From assembly GCA_013154075.1 (NCBI GenBank), contig JAADDG010000175.1, forward strand, positions 1-5,656: DNA of 5,656 nucleotides. The letters are read 5' to 3'. This document shows, piece after piece, positions 1 to 5,656 of this stretch. Source of the DNA: Campylobacterota bacterium. GTDB lineage: Bacteria > Campylobacterota > Campylobacteria > Campylobacterales > JAADDG01. The notes under the pieces are model-generated. The model was not told the origin of the DNA and did no database searches. It saw only the letters and a list, made by a program, of their open reading frames with translations. Within the stretch, counting starts at the first letter, position 1, and each line of letters begins with the position of its first letter. Both the position numbers and the translations under genes were made by a program.

Positions 1-105
1 ATTTTCTATTTTTTGAGCTTTTTCAAAGCTATTGTTTGGTTCTATCTCCATTTGTGAAGCCAAACTGCCAATAACTAATAACCACACAAGTAATATATGT
101 TTCAT
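1..105 (-). CDS. Secreted protein with a PPC-like domain start (partial, 3' end outside window)
   Basis: Only the first 35 codons are in the window, starting at the ATG at 105-103; the frame stays open to base 1. Residues 1-16 form a typical Sec signal peptide: Lys2, then the hydrophobic core ILLVWLLVIG, and a plausible signal peptidase I site Ser-Leu-Ala before Ser17. There is no lipobox cysteine, so it is not a lipoprotein. The mature part opens with EIEPNNSFEKAQKI (residues 20-33). This resembles the E-P-N-(D/N)-S-x3-A-x2-I opening of bacterial pre-peptidase C-terminal (PPC) domains, a beta-sandwich in secreted and surface proteins. The start is well supported: a strong Shine-Dalgarno AGGAGGAG (120-113) lies 7 bases upstream, inside the last codons of the preceding gene, and start and stop overlap as ATGA. 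I infer export and co-expression with the upstream Lcl-like gene. The rest of the protein and its activity are unknown. Confidence 0.75.
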   Translation of the reverse strand, partial: MKHILLVWLLVIGSLASQMEIEPNNSFEKAQKIEN

Positions 106-668
106 TTTTTTACTCCTCCTTTTATGCAAATATAATATCTTAGTGTTTCTACATTCAGTGAATCAAAGCTTTTGTCATTGAATTCAAAAACATAACCTTT
201 TGTTTTATCCTTTTTATCTAAATTTATAGTCCAATATTTATGAGGAAATTCACTATGAAATATAATATTTTTCTTTGGACATTTTGAAGGATTGCATTCT
301 AAAGATAATTTTTTAATCTCTTCTTTTGTTGGAAGCCTCCAATTTTTACCTAATTGCTCGCAGCTTTTTTGGGCATCAAAATAGCTTTTTTGCTCTTTGC
401 TCGTCTCTTTTTGCCAAATTGTATTTTTAAATATTACATATTGTTTTGTTTCGTATTTATTCTTATTTGGTTTTATAGTTTTAGTTTTATTTTTATCTTC
501 TATTGATTTTTCCTGAGAATTTGGGGAACTAATATTTTTGTCTGGTTTAGGTTTGGGTAATGTTTTATGTTCTTCTTTAGCAATTAAATATTGTTTATAT
601 GTGTAATATGTACCTAAAATAGTTGCGATAACTCCAAGTAATGCTATAAAAAAATTTATTAATTTCAT
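102..668 (-). CDS. Membrane-anchored Lcl/DUF1566-like domain protein
   Basis: The protein has 188 residues from the ATG at 668, or 193 from an in-frame TTG at 683. I prefer the ATG because it opens with the usual MKLINFF before a hydrophobic helix; neither start has a clear Shine-Dalgarno. In 193-residue numbering, residues 8-26 are one membrane helix without an obvious cleavage site. Residues 37-80 are a Lys/Pro/Asn-rich, low-complexity basic linker. Residues 82-189 resemble the Lcl C-terminal/DUF1566 fold: an early IWQKE, then DAQKSCEQLGKNWRLPTKEEI, a central YWTINLD, VFEF, and a final Cys-containing strand YYICIKGG. Cys108 and Cys186 sit where this family usually has a paired cysteine set; Cys130 and Cys135 may form a second pair. 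Lcl-type domains occur in surface, adhesion and phage-associated proteins, but the exact role is unknown. GC is about 25%, far below the neighbouring core genes, which suggests acquisition. The stop overlaps the next gene's start. The basic linker would favour a cytoplasmic C-terminus while the cysteines suggest the periplasm, so topology is unresolved. Confidence 0.8.
   Translation of the reverse strand: MKLINFFIALLGVIATILGTYYTYKQYLIAKEEHKTLPKPKPDKNISSPNSQEKSIEDKNKTKTIKPNKNKYETKQYVIFKNTIWQKETSKEQKSYFDAQKSCEQLGKNWRLPTKEEIKKLSLECNPSKCPKKNIIFHSEFPHKYWTINLDKKDKTKGYVFEFNDKSFDSLNVETLRYYICIKGGVKK
113..120 (-). promoter_or_regulatory. Strong Shine-Dalgarno inside the end of the Lcl-like gene
   Basis: The minus strand reads AGGAGGAG at 120-113, 7 bases before the ATG at 105-103. 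It is encoded within the Gly-Gly-Val codons at the end of the upstream gene. It fixes the start of the PPC-like gene and, with the ATGA overlap, points to translational coupling. It is far stronger than any ribosome site before the upstream gene. Confidence 0.8.
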
Positions 669-703
669 TATGTTTAAAATCAAATATAAAAAATCTTGAA
701 CAA

Positions 704-709
704 ATTATA
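704..709 (-). promoter_or_regulatory. Candidate -10 box for the Lcl/PPC gene pair
   Basis: The minus strand has a perfect TATAAT at 709-704. This would place transcription start near 697 and give a leader of about 30 bases before the ATG at 668. No good -35 hexamer lies about 17 bases upstream; in Campylobacterota sigma-70 promoters the -35 is often poorly conserved. A second TATAAT occurs at 785-780. In DNA this AT-rich such matches arise easily by chance, so this is a candidate only. Confidence 0.35.
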
Positions 710-714
710 TAATT

Positions 715-758
715 TTTTATTTAAAGTAGAATAAATAAAATGATTTGACTTTTATTTA
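715..758 (-). repeat. Three copies of a 9-base AT repeat (two direct, one inverted)
   Basis: On the minus strand TAAATAAAA occurs at 758-750, its exact complement TTTTATTTA at 740-732, and TAAATAAAA again at 723-715, separated by 9 and 8 bases. The middle copy can pair with either outer copy, giving two mutually exclusive stems of 9 A/T pairs. The block ends just upstream of the candidate -10 box at 709-704. It could be a weak transcript structure after lepA, an operator-like DNA site, or chance in AT-rich DNA. All-A/T stems are weak, and I would not call this a terminator. Confidence 0.4.
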
Positions 759-787
759 ATAGATTAAAATAATGGAAAAATTATAAT

Positions 788-811
788 AAGAGAAGAGAAG
801 GAGAAAGAGGG
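788..811 (-). other. 24-base pyrimidine-only tract just after lepA
   Basis: Starting two bases past the lepA stop codon, the minus-strand transcript has 24 consecutive pyrimidines (811-788), with 11 C and no G. No GC-rich hairpin with a U run is seen anywhere in 669-812. A C-rich, G-free unstructured stretch is the kind of sequence Rho binds, so this may contribute to Rho-dependent ending of the prs-lepA transcript. That role is inference; the tract itself is directly seen. Confidence 0.35.
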
Positions 812-812
812 T

Positions 813-2603
813 TTATTCGATATTTAAGACGGCGAGGAAGGCTTCTTGAGGAAGGTGGACTTTGCCTATGGCTTTCATTCTCTTTTTACCCTCTTTCTGT
901 TTTTCGAGAAGTTTTCTTTTTCTGGTGATATCTCCGCCGTAACATTTAGCGGTTACGTTCTTTCTCATAGCCGATACGGTTTCTCTGGCTATGATTTTGT
1001 TGCCGATGCTTGCTTGGATCGCTACTTCAAAGAGCTGTCTTGGGATAAGCTCTTTCATCTTTTTGACAAACTCTCTTCCTCTGTATGCGGCTTTTTCTCT
1101 CGGTACGATGATAGATAGAGCGTCCACCACTTCTCCTGCCACTCTTACGTCAAGTTTCACCAAATCTCCCTCTTTATATCCTATCGGTTCGTAATCAAAG
1201 CTTGCGTATCCTTTGGTGGCCGATTTTAGTTTGTCGTAAAAGTCCATCAATATTTCGTTCATAGGAATCTCATACTCCAAAAGCACTCTCGTTTCGTTTA
1301 GGTACTCCATTTTGGTCTGGATTCCTCTCTTTTCGTTGATTAGAGTTATGATATTTCCTACAAACTCGGAGGGCGTTATTATGGTGGCTTTGACGTACGG
1401 TTCGTAGATCTTTTCTATCTCGTTTACGGGTGGCAGTTCGCTTGGATTTTGGATCATTACCTCTTCGCCGCTTGTCTTTTTGACTTTGTAGATTACCGTC
1501 GGAGCGGTGGCTATCAAATCGAGTTTAAACTCCCTCTCAAGTCTCTCTTTGACCACCTCCATATGAAGCATTCCCAAAAATCCTACCCTAAATCCAAATC
1601 CCAAAGCCGCGGAAGTCTCCGGTTCATAAGAGATACTCGCATCGTTTAGTTTCAATTTGTCCAAAGCGTCTCTTAGATCCTCGAATTTATCCGTATCTAT
1701 CGGATAGAGTCCCGCAAATACGAAAGGTTTTGCAGGCTCGAATCCGCCTATAGGCTCTTTTGTAGGATTTTTTGCAAGAGTTAGAGTGTCTCCCACTTGG
1801 ATATCTTTTACGTTTTTTAATCCAAGCACCACTATGCCGATCTCTCCCGTTTTTATGCTCGGAGTTTTTTGGGGTTTTACCGGATGGGGATACATCAGAT
1901 CCAAAACCTCATGTTTTTTGCCGGTAGCCATCAGCATAACCTCATCCCCTTTTTTGACCTCTCCGTCATAGACTCTAATGAGTCCCAAAGCTCCGAGATA
2001 GGTATCGAACCAGCTGTCATATATCAAGGCTTTCAAAGGAGCTTTTTCATCTCCTTTCGGAGGCGGTATTCTATCTACGATGGCATCGAGAAGCTCTTTT
2101 ATGCCCTGTCCGGTTTTTGCGCTTACCTCTATCGCGTCGGTACAGTCAAGGCCGATGGTTTGCTCTATCTCCTCTTTGACTCTGTCCGGATCGGCTGCGG
2201 GGAGATCTATCTTGTTGATGACGGGAATTAGCTCCAGATCGTTATCCAAAGCTATATAGACGTTGGCTATCGTTTGCGCTTCCACGCCCTGAGAGGCGTC
2301 CACTACAAGCAAAGCTCCTTCGCTTGAAGCCAAAGATCTGCTTACTTCGTAGCTAAAATCGACGTGGCCGGGAGTATCTATCAGATTTAGGATATACTCT
2401 TTGCCGTCTTTTGTATATTTGAGTCTCACGCTTTGAGCTTTGATGGTGATGCCTCTTTCTTTTTCGATATCCATCGTATCCATCACCTGAGCGCTCATCT
2501 CTCTATCGCTGATGGCTCCGCACTCTTGGATGATTCTGTCGGCCAAAGTGCTTTTACCGTGATCGATATGGGCTATTATGGAGAAGTTTCTTATATTTTT
2601 CAT
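813..2603 (-). CDS. lepA: Elongation factor 4 (LepA), ribosome-associated GTPase
   Basis: The 596-residue protein matches the usual LepA length and is intact. The GTPase domain carries all signature motifs: P-loop AHIDHGKS (11-18), the switch I ERGITIK (49-55), DTPGH with the catalytic His80 (76-80), NKID (130-133) and SAKTG (161-165). The C-terminal region has the family-specific CYGGDITRKRKLLEKQKEGK stretch followed by KVHLPQEAF. LepA binds the ribosome with GTP and acts during translation, with reported roles in back-translocation, stalled ribosomes and initiation; it is mainly cytoplasmic and membrane-associated. The ATG at 2603-2601 overlaps the prs stop as ATGA. Only a weak GGA lies about 10 bases upstream, inside the prs 3' end, so translation is probably coupled to prs. 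The stop is TAA at 815-813, and the AT-rich accessory block begins directly afterwards. Confidence 0.98.
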   Translation of the reverse strand: MKNIRNFSIIAHIDHGKSTLADRIIQECGAISDREMSAQVMDTMDIEKERGITIKAQSVRLKYTKDGKEYILNLIDTPGHVDFSYEVSRSLASSEGALLVVDASQGVEAQTIANVYIALDNDLELIPVINKIDLPAADPDRVKEEIEQTIGLDCTDAIEVSAKTGQGIKELLDAIVDRIPPPKGDEKAPLKALIYDSWFDTYLGALGLIRVYDGEVKKGDEVMLMATGKKHEVLDLMYPHPVKPQKTPSIKTGEIGIVVLGLKNVKDIQVGDTLTLAKNPTKEPIGGFEPAKPFVFAGLYPIDTDKFEDLRDALDKLKLNDASISYEPETSAALGFGFRVGFLGMLHMEVVKERLEREFKLDLIATAPTVIYKVKKTSGEEVMIQNPSELPPVNEIEKIYEPYVKATIITPSEFVGNIITLINEKRGIQTKMEYLNETRVLLEYEIPMNEILMDFYDKLKSATKGYASFDYEPIGYKEGDLVKLDVRVAGEVVDALSIIVPREKAAYRGREFVKKMKELIPRQLFEVAIQASIGNKIIARETVSAMRKNVTAKCYGGDITRKRKLLEKQKEGKKRMKAIGKVHLPQEAFLAVLNIE

Positions 2604-3529
2604 ATAAAGAGTCCGTTTACGCTTTCGTTGTGATATACTCTTCTAATCACTTCCGCAAATAGAGGAGCTACCGTTAGGACCGTGATTTTGTCGGAGTTTT
2701 TTCTAAGCGCTATCGTATCGGTAACGACAAGCTCGTCAAGCTCTCCCTCTTCTATTCTCTCATACGCTTTTCCGCTCAAAACAGGATGGGTACAGCAGGC
2801 CATTACGCTCGTAGCTCCTCTCTCTTTTAGCACTTTGGCGGCTTTTACGATGGTTCCCGCGGTATCGATCATGTCGTCAAGCAAAATCACGTCTTTTCCT
2901 TTTACGTCTCCGATGATGTTCATCACTTCGCTTACATTGGCCTTTTCTCTTCTTTTATCCACTATTACCATATCAAGTCCCAATTTTTCGGCAAAGTTCC
3001 TCGCTCTTGCCACGCCTCCTATATCGGGACTTGCGATGATGGGATTTTTTAGGTTTTTTCTCTCTACGTAATCTTTAAAGACGATCGAGCCGTAGAGGTT
3101 ATCTACCGGAATATCGAAAAAGCCCTGAATCTGTCCCGCATGCAGATCCATCGTAACTATTCTGTTTATTCCCGCCGTCTCCATCAGATTGGCTACGAGT
3201 TTTGCGCTGATGGGTACTCTCGGAGCCGCCTTTCTATCTTGTCTTGCATATCCGAAATATGGAATTACCGCCGTTATTTCGTTTGCCGAGCTTCTTCTAA
3301 GAGCGTCTGTTAAAATCAAAAGCTCCATTAGATTATCGTTTGCCGGAGCGCAGGTGGATTGGATGACAAATACGTCTCTTCCTCTTACGCTTTCGCTGAT
3401 TTGAACGCCGATCTCTCCGTCGCTAAATCTTTTTATTTCCGCTTGGGATAGAGGCATAGTGAGATATTTTGCCACCAACTTGGAAAAGTGAGGGTTAGAA
3501 GTTCCGGAAAAGACTTTATAGCCTCTCAT
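2600..3529 (-). CDS. prs: Ribose-phosphate pyrophosphokinase (PRPP synthetase)
   Basis: This enzyme makes 5-phosphoribosyl 1-diphosphate from ribose 5-phosphate and ATP in the cytosol, feeding purine, pyrimidine, NAD, histidine and tryptophan synthesis. The 309 residues match the class I bacterial length. Visible motifs are RFSDGEIGVQI (34-44), the flexible-loop region PYFGYARQDRK (90-100), the divalent-ion and catalytic segment DLHAGQIQGFFDIPVDNL (128-145) with His130, DKRRE (191-195), and the ribose-phosphate binding loop LLDDMIDTAGT (216-226). The ATG at 3529-3527 is supported by AAGGA (3541-3537) 7 bases upstream and by the normal N-terminus. It is followed by lepA with a 4-base overlap. 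The 83-base gap upstream is the likeliest place for its own promoter, although readthrough from lgt is equally possible. Confidence 0.98.
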   Translation of the reverse strand: MRGYKVFSGTSNPHFSKLVAKYLTMPLSQAEIKRFSDGEIGVQISESVRGRDVFVIQSTCAPANDNLMELLILTDALRRSSANEITAVIPYFGYARQDRKAAPRVPISAKLVANLMETAGINRIVTMDLHAGQIQGFFDIPVDNLYGSIVFKDYVERKNLKNPIIASPDIGGVARARNFAEKLGLDMVIVDKRREKANVSEVMNIIGDVKGKDVILLDDMIDTAGTIVKAAKVLKERGATSVMACCTHPVLSGKAYERIEEGELDELVVTDTIALRKNSDKITVLTVAPLFAEVIRRVYHNESVNGLFI

Positions 3530-3612
3530 TTAAACGTCCTTTTTGATTGAATTTCGCTACGCGTAATATATTGAAAACTCTATTAAATTTCTATATAAAT
3601 TTGCCAAAGCGG
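3530..3612 (-). promoter_or_regulatory. lgt-prs intergenic region, possible prs promoter
   Basis: These 83 bases form the only sizeable gap inside the core gene run. The region is AT-rich, with a TATATT at 3570-3565 on the minus strand as a possible -10 box and the prs Shine-Dalgarno AAGGA at 3541-3537. A convincing -35 box is not seen, nor is a GC-rich terminator hairpin after lgt. An 8-base palindrome, TACGCGTA, lies at 3558-3565. A promoter is plausible from the gap size but not demonstrated by the sequence. Confidence 0.3.
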
Positions 3613-4440
3613 TTAAACTTTTATGCTTTTTCTCCACTTTTTGTAAAGATAAGCATATATAATTAAAGATATTAAAATCATTAATAACGAAAGAAGCTGT
3701 CCCATAGTAAGCCAGCCGCAGCAGATAAATCCCAGTTGAGGATCCGGTTCTCTAAAAAACTCCGATATGAATCTCGCCGCTCCGTAAAGCATGCCATAAA
3801 GGGTTATGAGCTCTCCGTTGAATCTCTTTCTTTTGCGGTAGAAAAAGAGTATCAAAAAGACTACGATTCCCTCCAAAAAGGCTTCATAAAGCTGAGAAGG
3901 GTGTCTAAAGACTCCAAAGACATAAATTCCCCAAGGCACGTCCGTAGCTCTTCCTATGAGCTCTTGGTTTAGGAAGTTGCCTATTCTTCCAAAAACGTAA
4001 GCCAAAGGAACAGAGATAGCCACCAGATCCAAAAGCATCCACATATCGATTTTATATTTTAGCGAAAAAAGATAGGTCGAGATCAAAAATCCTATAATCG
4101 CTCCGTGGTAACTCATCCCCCTTATGCCGACAAACTCTCCGTTTTGATAGGGGTTGAACATCTGCCAAGGGTGTAGAAGATAGTAGGAAGGATTTGGATC
4201 GTAGAAGATGAAATATCCTATTCTCGCGCCCAAAATGACGCCTATCTCCGCCCACCAAAAATAGCTTTCAAGCGTCGATTTGGAGATTGGGTATTTGTCC
4301 TTTTTGGCAAAATATCCGGCCAAAAATAGCGCGGTTAGCAAGGCCAGTACGTACATTATGCCGTACCAATGGACTTGAAAACCGAATATCTCGAACGCTA
4401 TCGGATTGAAGTGGTTGTAAATATCGTTCCAAGCACTCAA
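3613..4440 (-). CDS. lgt: Prolipoprotein diacylglyceryl transferase (Lgt)
   Basis: Lgt is an inner-membrane enzyme that moves diacylglycerol from phosphatidylglycerol onto the lipobox cysteine of prolipoproteins, the first step of lipoprotein maturation. The 275-residue protein has several hydrophobic helices (about 24-44, 62-80, 110-128, 132-150, 188-201, 244-266). Family motifs are present: HWYGIMY (24-30), GMSYHGAIIG (108-117) with the conserved His112, the signature GRIGNFLNQELIG (151-163) with Arg152, HPSQLYE (180-186), and ARFISEFFREPD (222-233) with the conserved arginines, followed by LTMGQLLS. The start is TTG at 4440-4438. An in-frame TAG at 4452-4450 rules out a longer protein, the next ATG would remove the first helix, and AGGA (4451-4448) lies 7 bases upstream. 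The gene follows the Fe-S protein gene by 4 bases, so the two are probably co-transcribed. Confidence 0.97.
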   Translation of the reverse strand: MSAWNDIYNHFNPIAFEIFGFQVHWYGIMYVLALLTALFLAGYFAKKDKYPISKSTLESYFWWAEIGVILGARIGYFIFYDPNPSYYLLHPWQMFNPYQNGEFVGIRGMSYHGAIIGFLISTYLFSLKYKIDMWMLLDLVAISVPLAYVFGRIGNFLNQELIGRATDVPWGIYVFGVFRHPSQLYEAFLEGIVVFLILFFYRKRKRFNGELITLYGMLYGAARFISEFFREPDPQLGFICCGWLTMGQLLSLLMILISLIIYAYLYKKWRKSIKV

Positions 4441-4444
4441 AATT

Positions 4445-5656
4445 CTATCCTAAAGCTTGAGCTATCAGTTCAAGCGGGTTTTTAAATACCGTATCTACGT
4501 TTGCTTGGGCTAAGGAGTTTGATATCTGCATTCTGCAAGCGCTGCATTCAGCAGAGACGATTTGTGCGTTTGTCTCTTTGATCATTTGGGCTTTTGGCTC
4601 TCCCGCCGCTTTTGCCAAATGATATTTCTCCGTCTGCATCGTCACTCCTCCAAAACCGCAGCATCTATCGGGATTGCTCATCTCTACGAGAGGGTAGGAG
4701 CTTTTTAGAAGCTCTCTTGGCTCTTTGTAGATGTTTTGCACCTTTTTTGCGTGGCACGGATCGTGGTAGGTTATGAGGGTGTCTATCTTTTTGCCTTTTT
4801 GTTTCAAAATCTCTTTTAGATCGGTTTTGTTGTATAGCCAATCTGTAGCCATGAAGATTTTTTCGTTTAGTTTTGCGGCCCTTTTAGCCCAATCGTGCAT
4901 ATTTCTATTTTTGAAAAATATCTCCCAATCATGCTTTATCATAGCGCTGCATGTAGCTTCGGGGATGATGATGGCATCCACTTCGTCGATGAAGCTCTCG
5001 AAATACTCTATATTCTCTTTTGCAAGTACTTCAACCGTTTTGAAATCTCCCGTAAAATATGCCGGAGCCGCGCAACATTTTTGTTTTTTGGGGATGAAGA
5101 CTTCATATTCTAAGGTTTTTAATATTTTTAGCAGGCTCTCTCCTATGGAGGTGTAGTTGTAGTTTGCCAAACAGCCGATAAATATGGCCACTTTGCCTCT
5201 GTTTCCGAAATTTAGATTCTCTTTGTGGCTGTTTAGGAAGCTTTTTGAGGCCAAAGAGGGAAGGAGTCTGCCTTTTTTTACCATAGGGAGAGAGAATCTG
5301 GCCGAAATTCCGCCTCTTTTTTCATCCTTTTTGAAAGCGCAGGTGTGAAAAACATATCCGAGTTTGTTGGCTATATCCATAATTTTTCTATGGCGAAGCA
5401 GGAAGAAAAATGCTCTTTTAAACCACGCTATTCCGTATTTGTCGGCTATATCTCTTCTTACCTCTTCTATGACCATATCTACGGGCAGATCGTTTGGACA
5501 TACGTCGGTGCAGTGGGTGCATAGAAAGCAGCTTTCGAAGATATCTTTTGCGTTTTTGTCAAGTTTAAGCTCGCCTCTTTTGTAAGCTCCCAAAAGATCC
5601 AAAAAACCTCTTGGCGATGTCACTTCGTCGGGATTTACCATATGAATGGTACATCC
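4445..5656 (-). CDS. GlpC/GlcF-like iron-sulfur CCG-domain oxidoreductase subunit (5' partial)
   Basis: The frame is open to the window edge. Codons upstream of the Met at 5641 read Gly-Cys-Thr-Ile-His, and CTIH followed by NPDEVTSPRGFLDLLG looks like the end of a first 4Fe-4S motif. The Met is therefore internal and the N-terminus is missing. Numbered from that Met, a second 4Fe-4S motif is CFLCTHCTDVCP (Cys38, 41, 44, 48). Two CCG-type cysteine-rich domains follow: the first has GC at Cys157, KCCAAP (Cys189-190) and Cys231; the second has HDPCH (Cys296), RCCGFGG (Cys327-328) and CSAC (Cys366, 369). This arrangement is found in GlpC, GlcF and HdrD-like subunits that pass electrons from a flavin dehydrogenase or disulfide site to the quinone pool. 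The partner and substrate are not visible here. The first CCG motif carries Ala where Gly is usual. The stop is TAG at 4447-4445, 4 bases before lgt. Confidence 0.9.
   Translation of the reverse strand, partial: GCTIHMVNPDEVTSPRGFLDLLGAYKRGELKLDKNAKDIFESCFLCTHCTDVCPNDLPVDMVIEEVRRDIADKYGIAWFKRAFFFLLRHRKIMDIANKLGYVFHTCAFKKDEKRGGISARFSLPMVKKGRLLPSLASKSFLNSHKENLNFGNRGKVAIFIGCLANYNYTSIGESLLKILKTLEYEVFIPKKQKCCAAPAYFTGDFKTVEVLAKENIEYFESFIDEVDAIIIPEATCSAMIKHDWEIFFKNRNMHDWAKRAAKLNEKIFMATDWLYNKTDLKEILKQKGKKIDTLITYHDPCHAKKVQNIYKEPRELLKSSYPLVEMSNPDRCCGFGGVTMQTEKYHLAKAAGEPKAQMIKETNAQIVSAECSACRMQISNSLAQANVDTVFKNPLELIAQALG
4448..4451 (-). promoter_or_regulatory. Shine-Dalgarno deciding the TTG start of lgt
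   Basis: The minus strand reads AGGA at 4451-4448, 7 bases before the TTG at 4440-4438. It overlaps the last sense codons of the Fe-S protein gene. With an in-frame stop at 4452-4450 immediately upstream, it supports TTG as the initiation codon. Confidence 0.65.

Noticed and set aside
732..758. Intrinsic terminator after lepA
   Set aside because: The 9-pair stem is entirely A/T with a 9-base loop and is not followed by a clean U run in the minus-strand transcript.
846..2633. Several plus-strand open frames of 60-120 codons opposite lepA
   Set aside because: They lie wholly or mostly antisense to an intact, motif-complete lepA, have no recognisable domains, and read as low-complexity shadows rich in Phe, Leu and Ser.
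2682..3404. Plus-strand open frames opposite prs (129 and 71 codons)
   Set aside because: They are antisense to intact prs, and their Ser/Thr/Leu-rich translations are what the reverse of these codons gives.
3558..3565. Palindrome TACGCGTA as an operator
   Set aside because: It is only 8 bases long, does not extend, and occurs once, so a regulator site cannot be argued.
3736..4258. A plus-strand frame at 3736-3972 and a second minus-strand frame at 4052-4258 over lgt
   Set aside because: Both overlap the well-supported lgt frame and show no family motif.
4594..5585. Plus-strand open frames opposite the Fe-S protein gene
   Set aside because: They are antisense to a frame with complete 4Fe-4S and CCG motifs and have no support of their own.
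5639..5641. The Met codon at 5641 as the true start of the Fe-S protein
   Set aside because: The frame stays open upstream and encodes GCTIH, consistent with the last Cys of an N-terminal 4Fe-4S motif. The gene is cut by the window edge.
1..5656. CRISPR arrays, tRNA or rRNA genes, insertion sequences, integrase sites
   Set aside because: I saw no regularly spaced repeats, no tRNA or rRNA-like sequence, no transposase or integrase coding, and no terminal repeats flanking the AT-rich block.

Overview
The window reads as a piece of a Campylobacterota (Epsilonproteobacteria) chromosome. The evidence is the character of the LepA, Prs, Lgt and Fe-S proteins, heavy AGA use for arginine, and a compact head-to-tail layout. 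I cannot name the genus. Every gene I can support lies on the minus strand, so transcription runs from high to low coordinates.

Right part (about 813-5656), core genes in transcription order. First comes a 5'-truncated iron-sulfur protein of the GlpC/GlcF/HdrD-like CCG-domain class. It is followed after only 4 bases by lgt (prolipoprotein diacylglyceryl transferase), which has a TTG start. After an 83-base gap come prs (ribose-phosphate pyrophosphokinase) and lepA (elongation factor 4), joined by a 4-base ATGA overlap. These are housekeeping functions: redox electron transfer, lipoprotein maturation, PRPP supply and ribosome-associated GTPase activity. All their hallmark motifs are intact. 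GC content in sampled lines is about 33-50%.

Left part (1-812), a very AT-rich accessory block. By hand count bases 121-660 are about 25% GC, against about 50% for 2041-2220 inside lepA. It holds a 129-base non-coding gap (684-812), or 144 bases up to the preferred start, and a two-gene operon. The first gene encodes a short membrane-anchored protein ending in an Lcl/DUF1566-like domain. The second, cut by the window edge, begins with a signal peptide followed by the first strand of what looks like a PPC (pre-peptidase C-terminal) domain. The two genes overlap by ATGA, and the overlap sits on an A7 run positioned so that a -1 slip would fuse the two frames.

The core part looks ordinary. If anything here is undescribed it is the small left-hand pair: a possible two-component envelope or surface module inserted downstream of lepA, with a coupled or possibly frameshifted junction. 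Its function cannot be read from this sequence.
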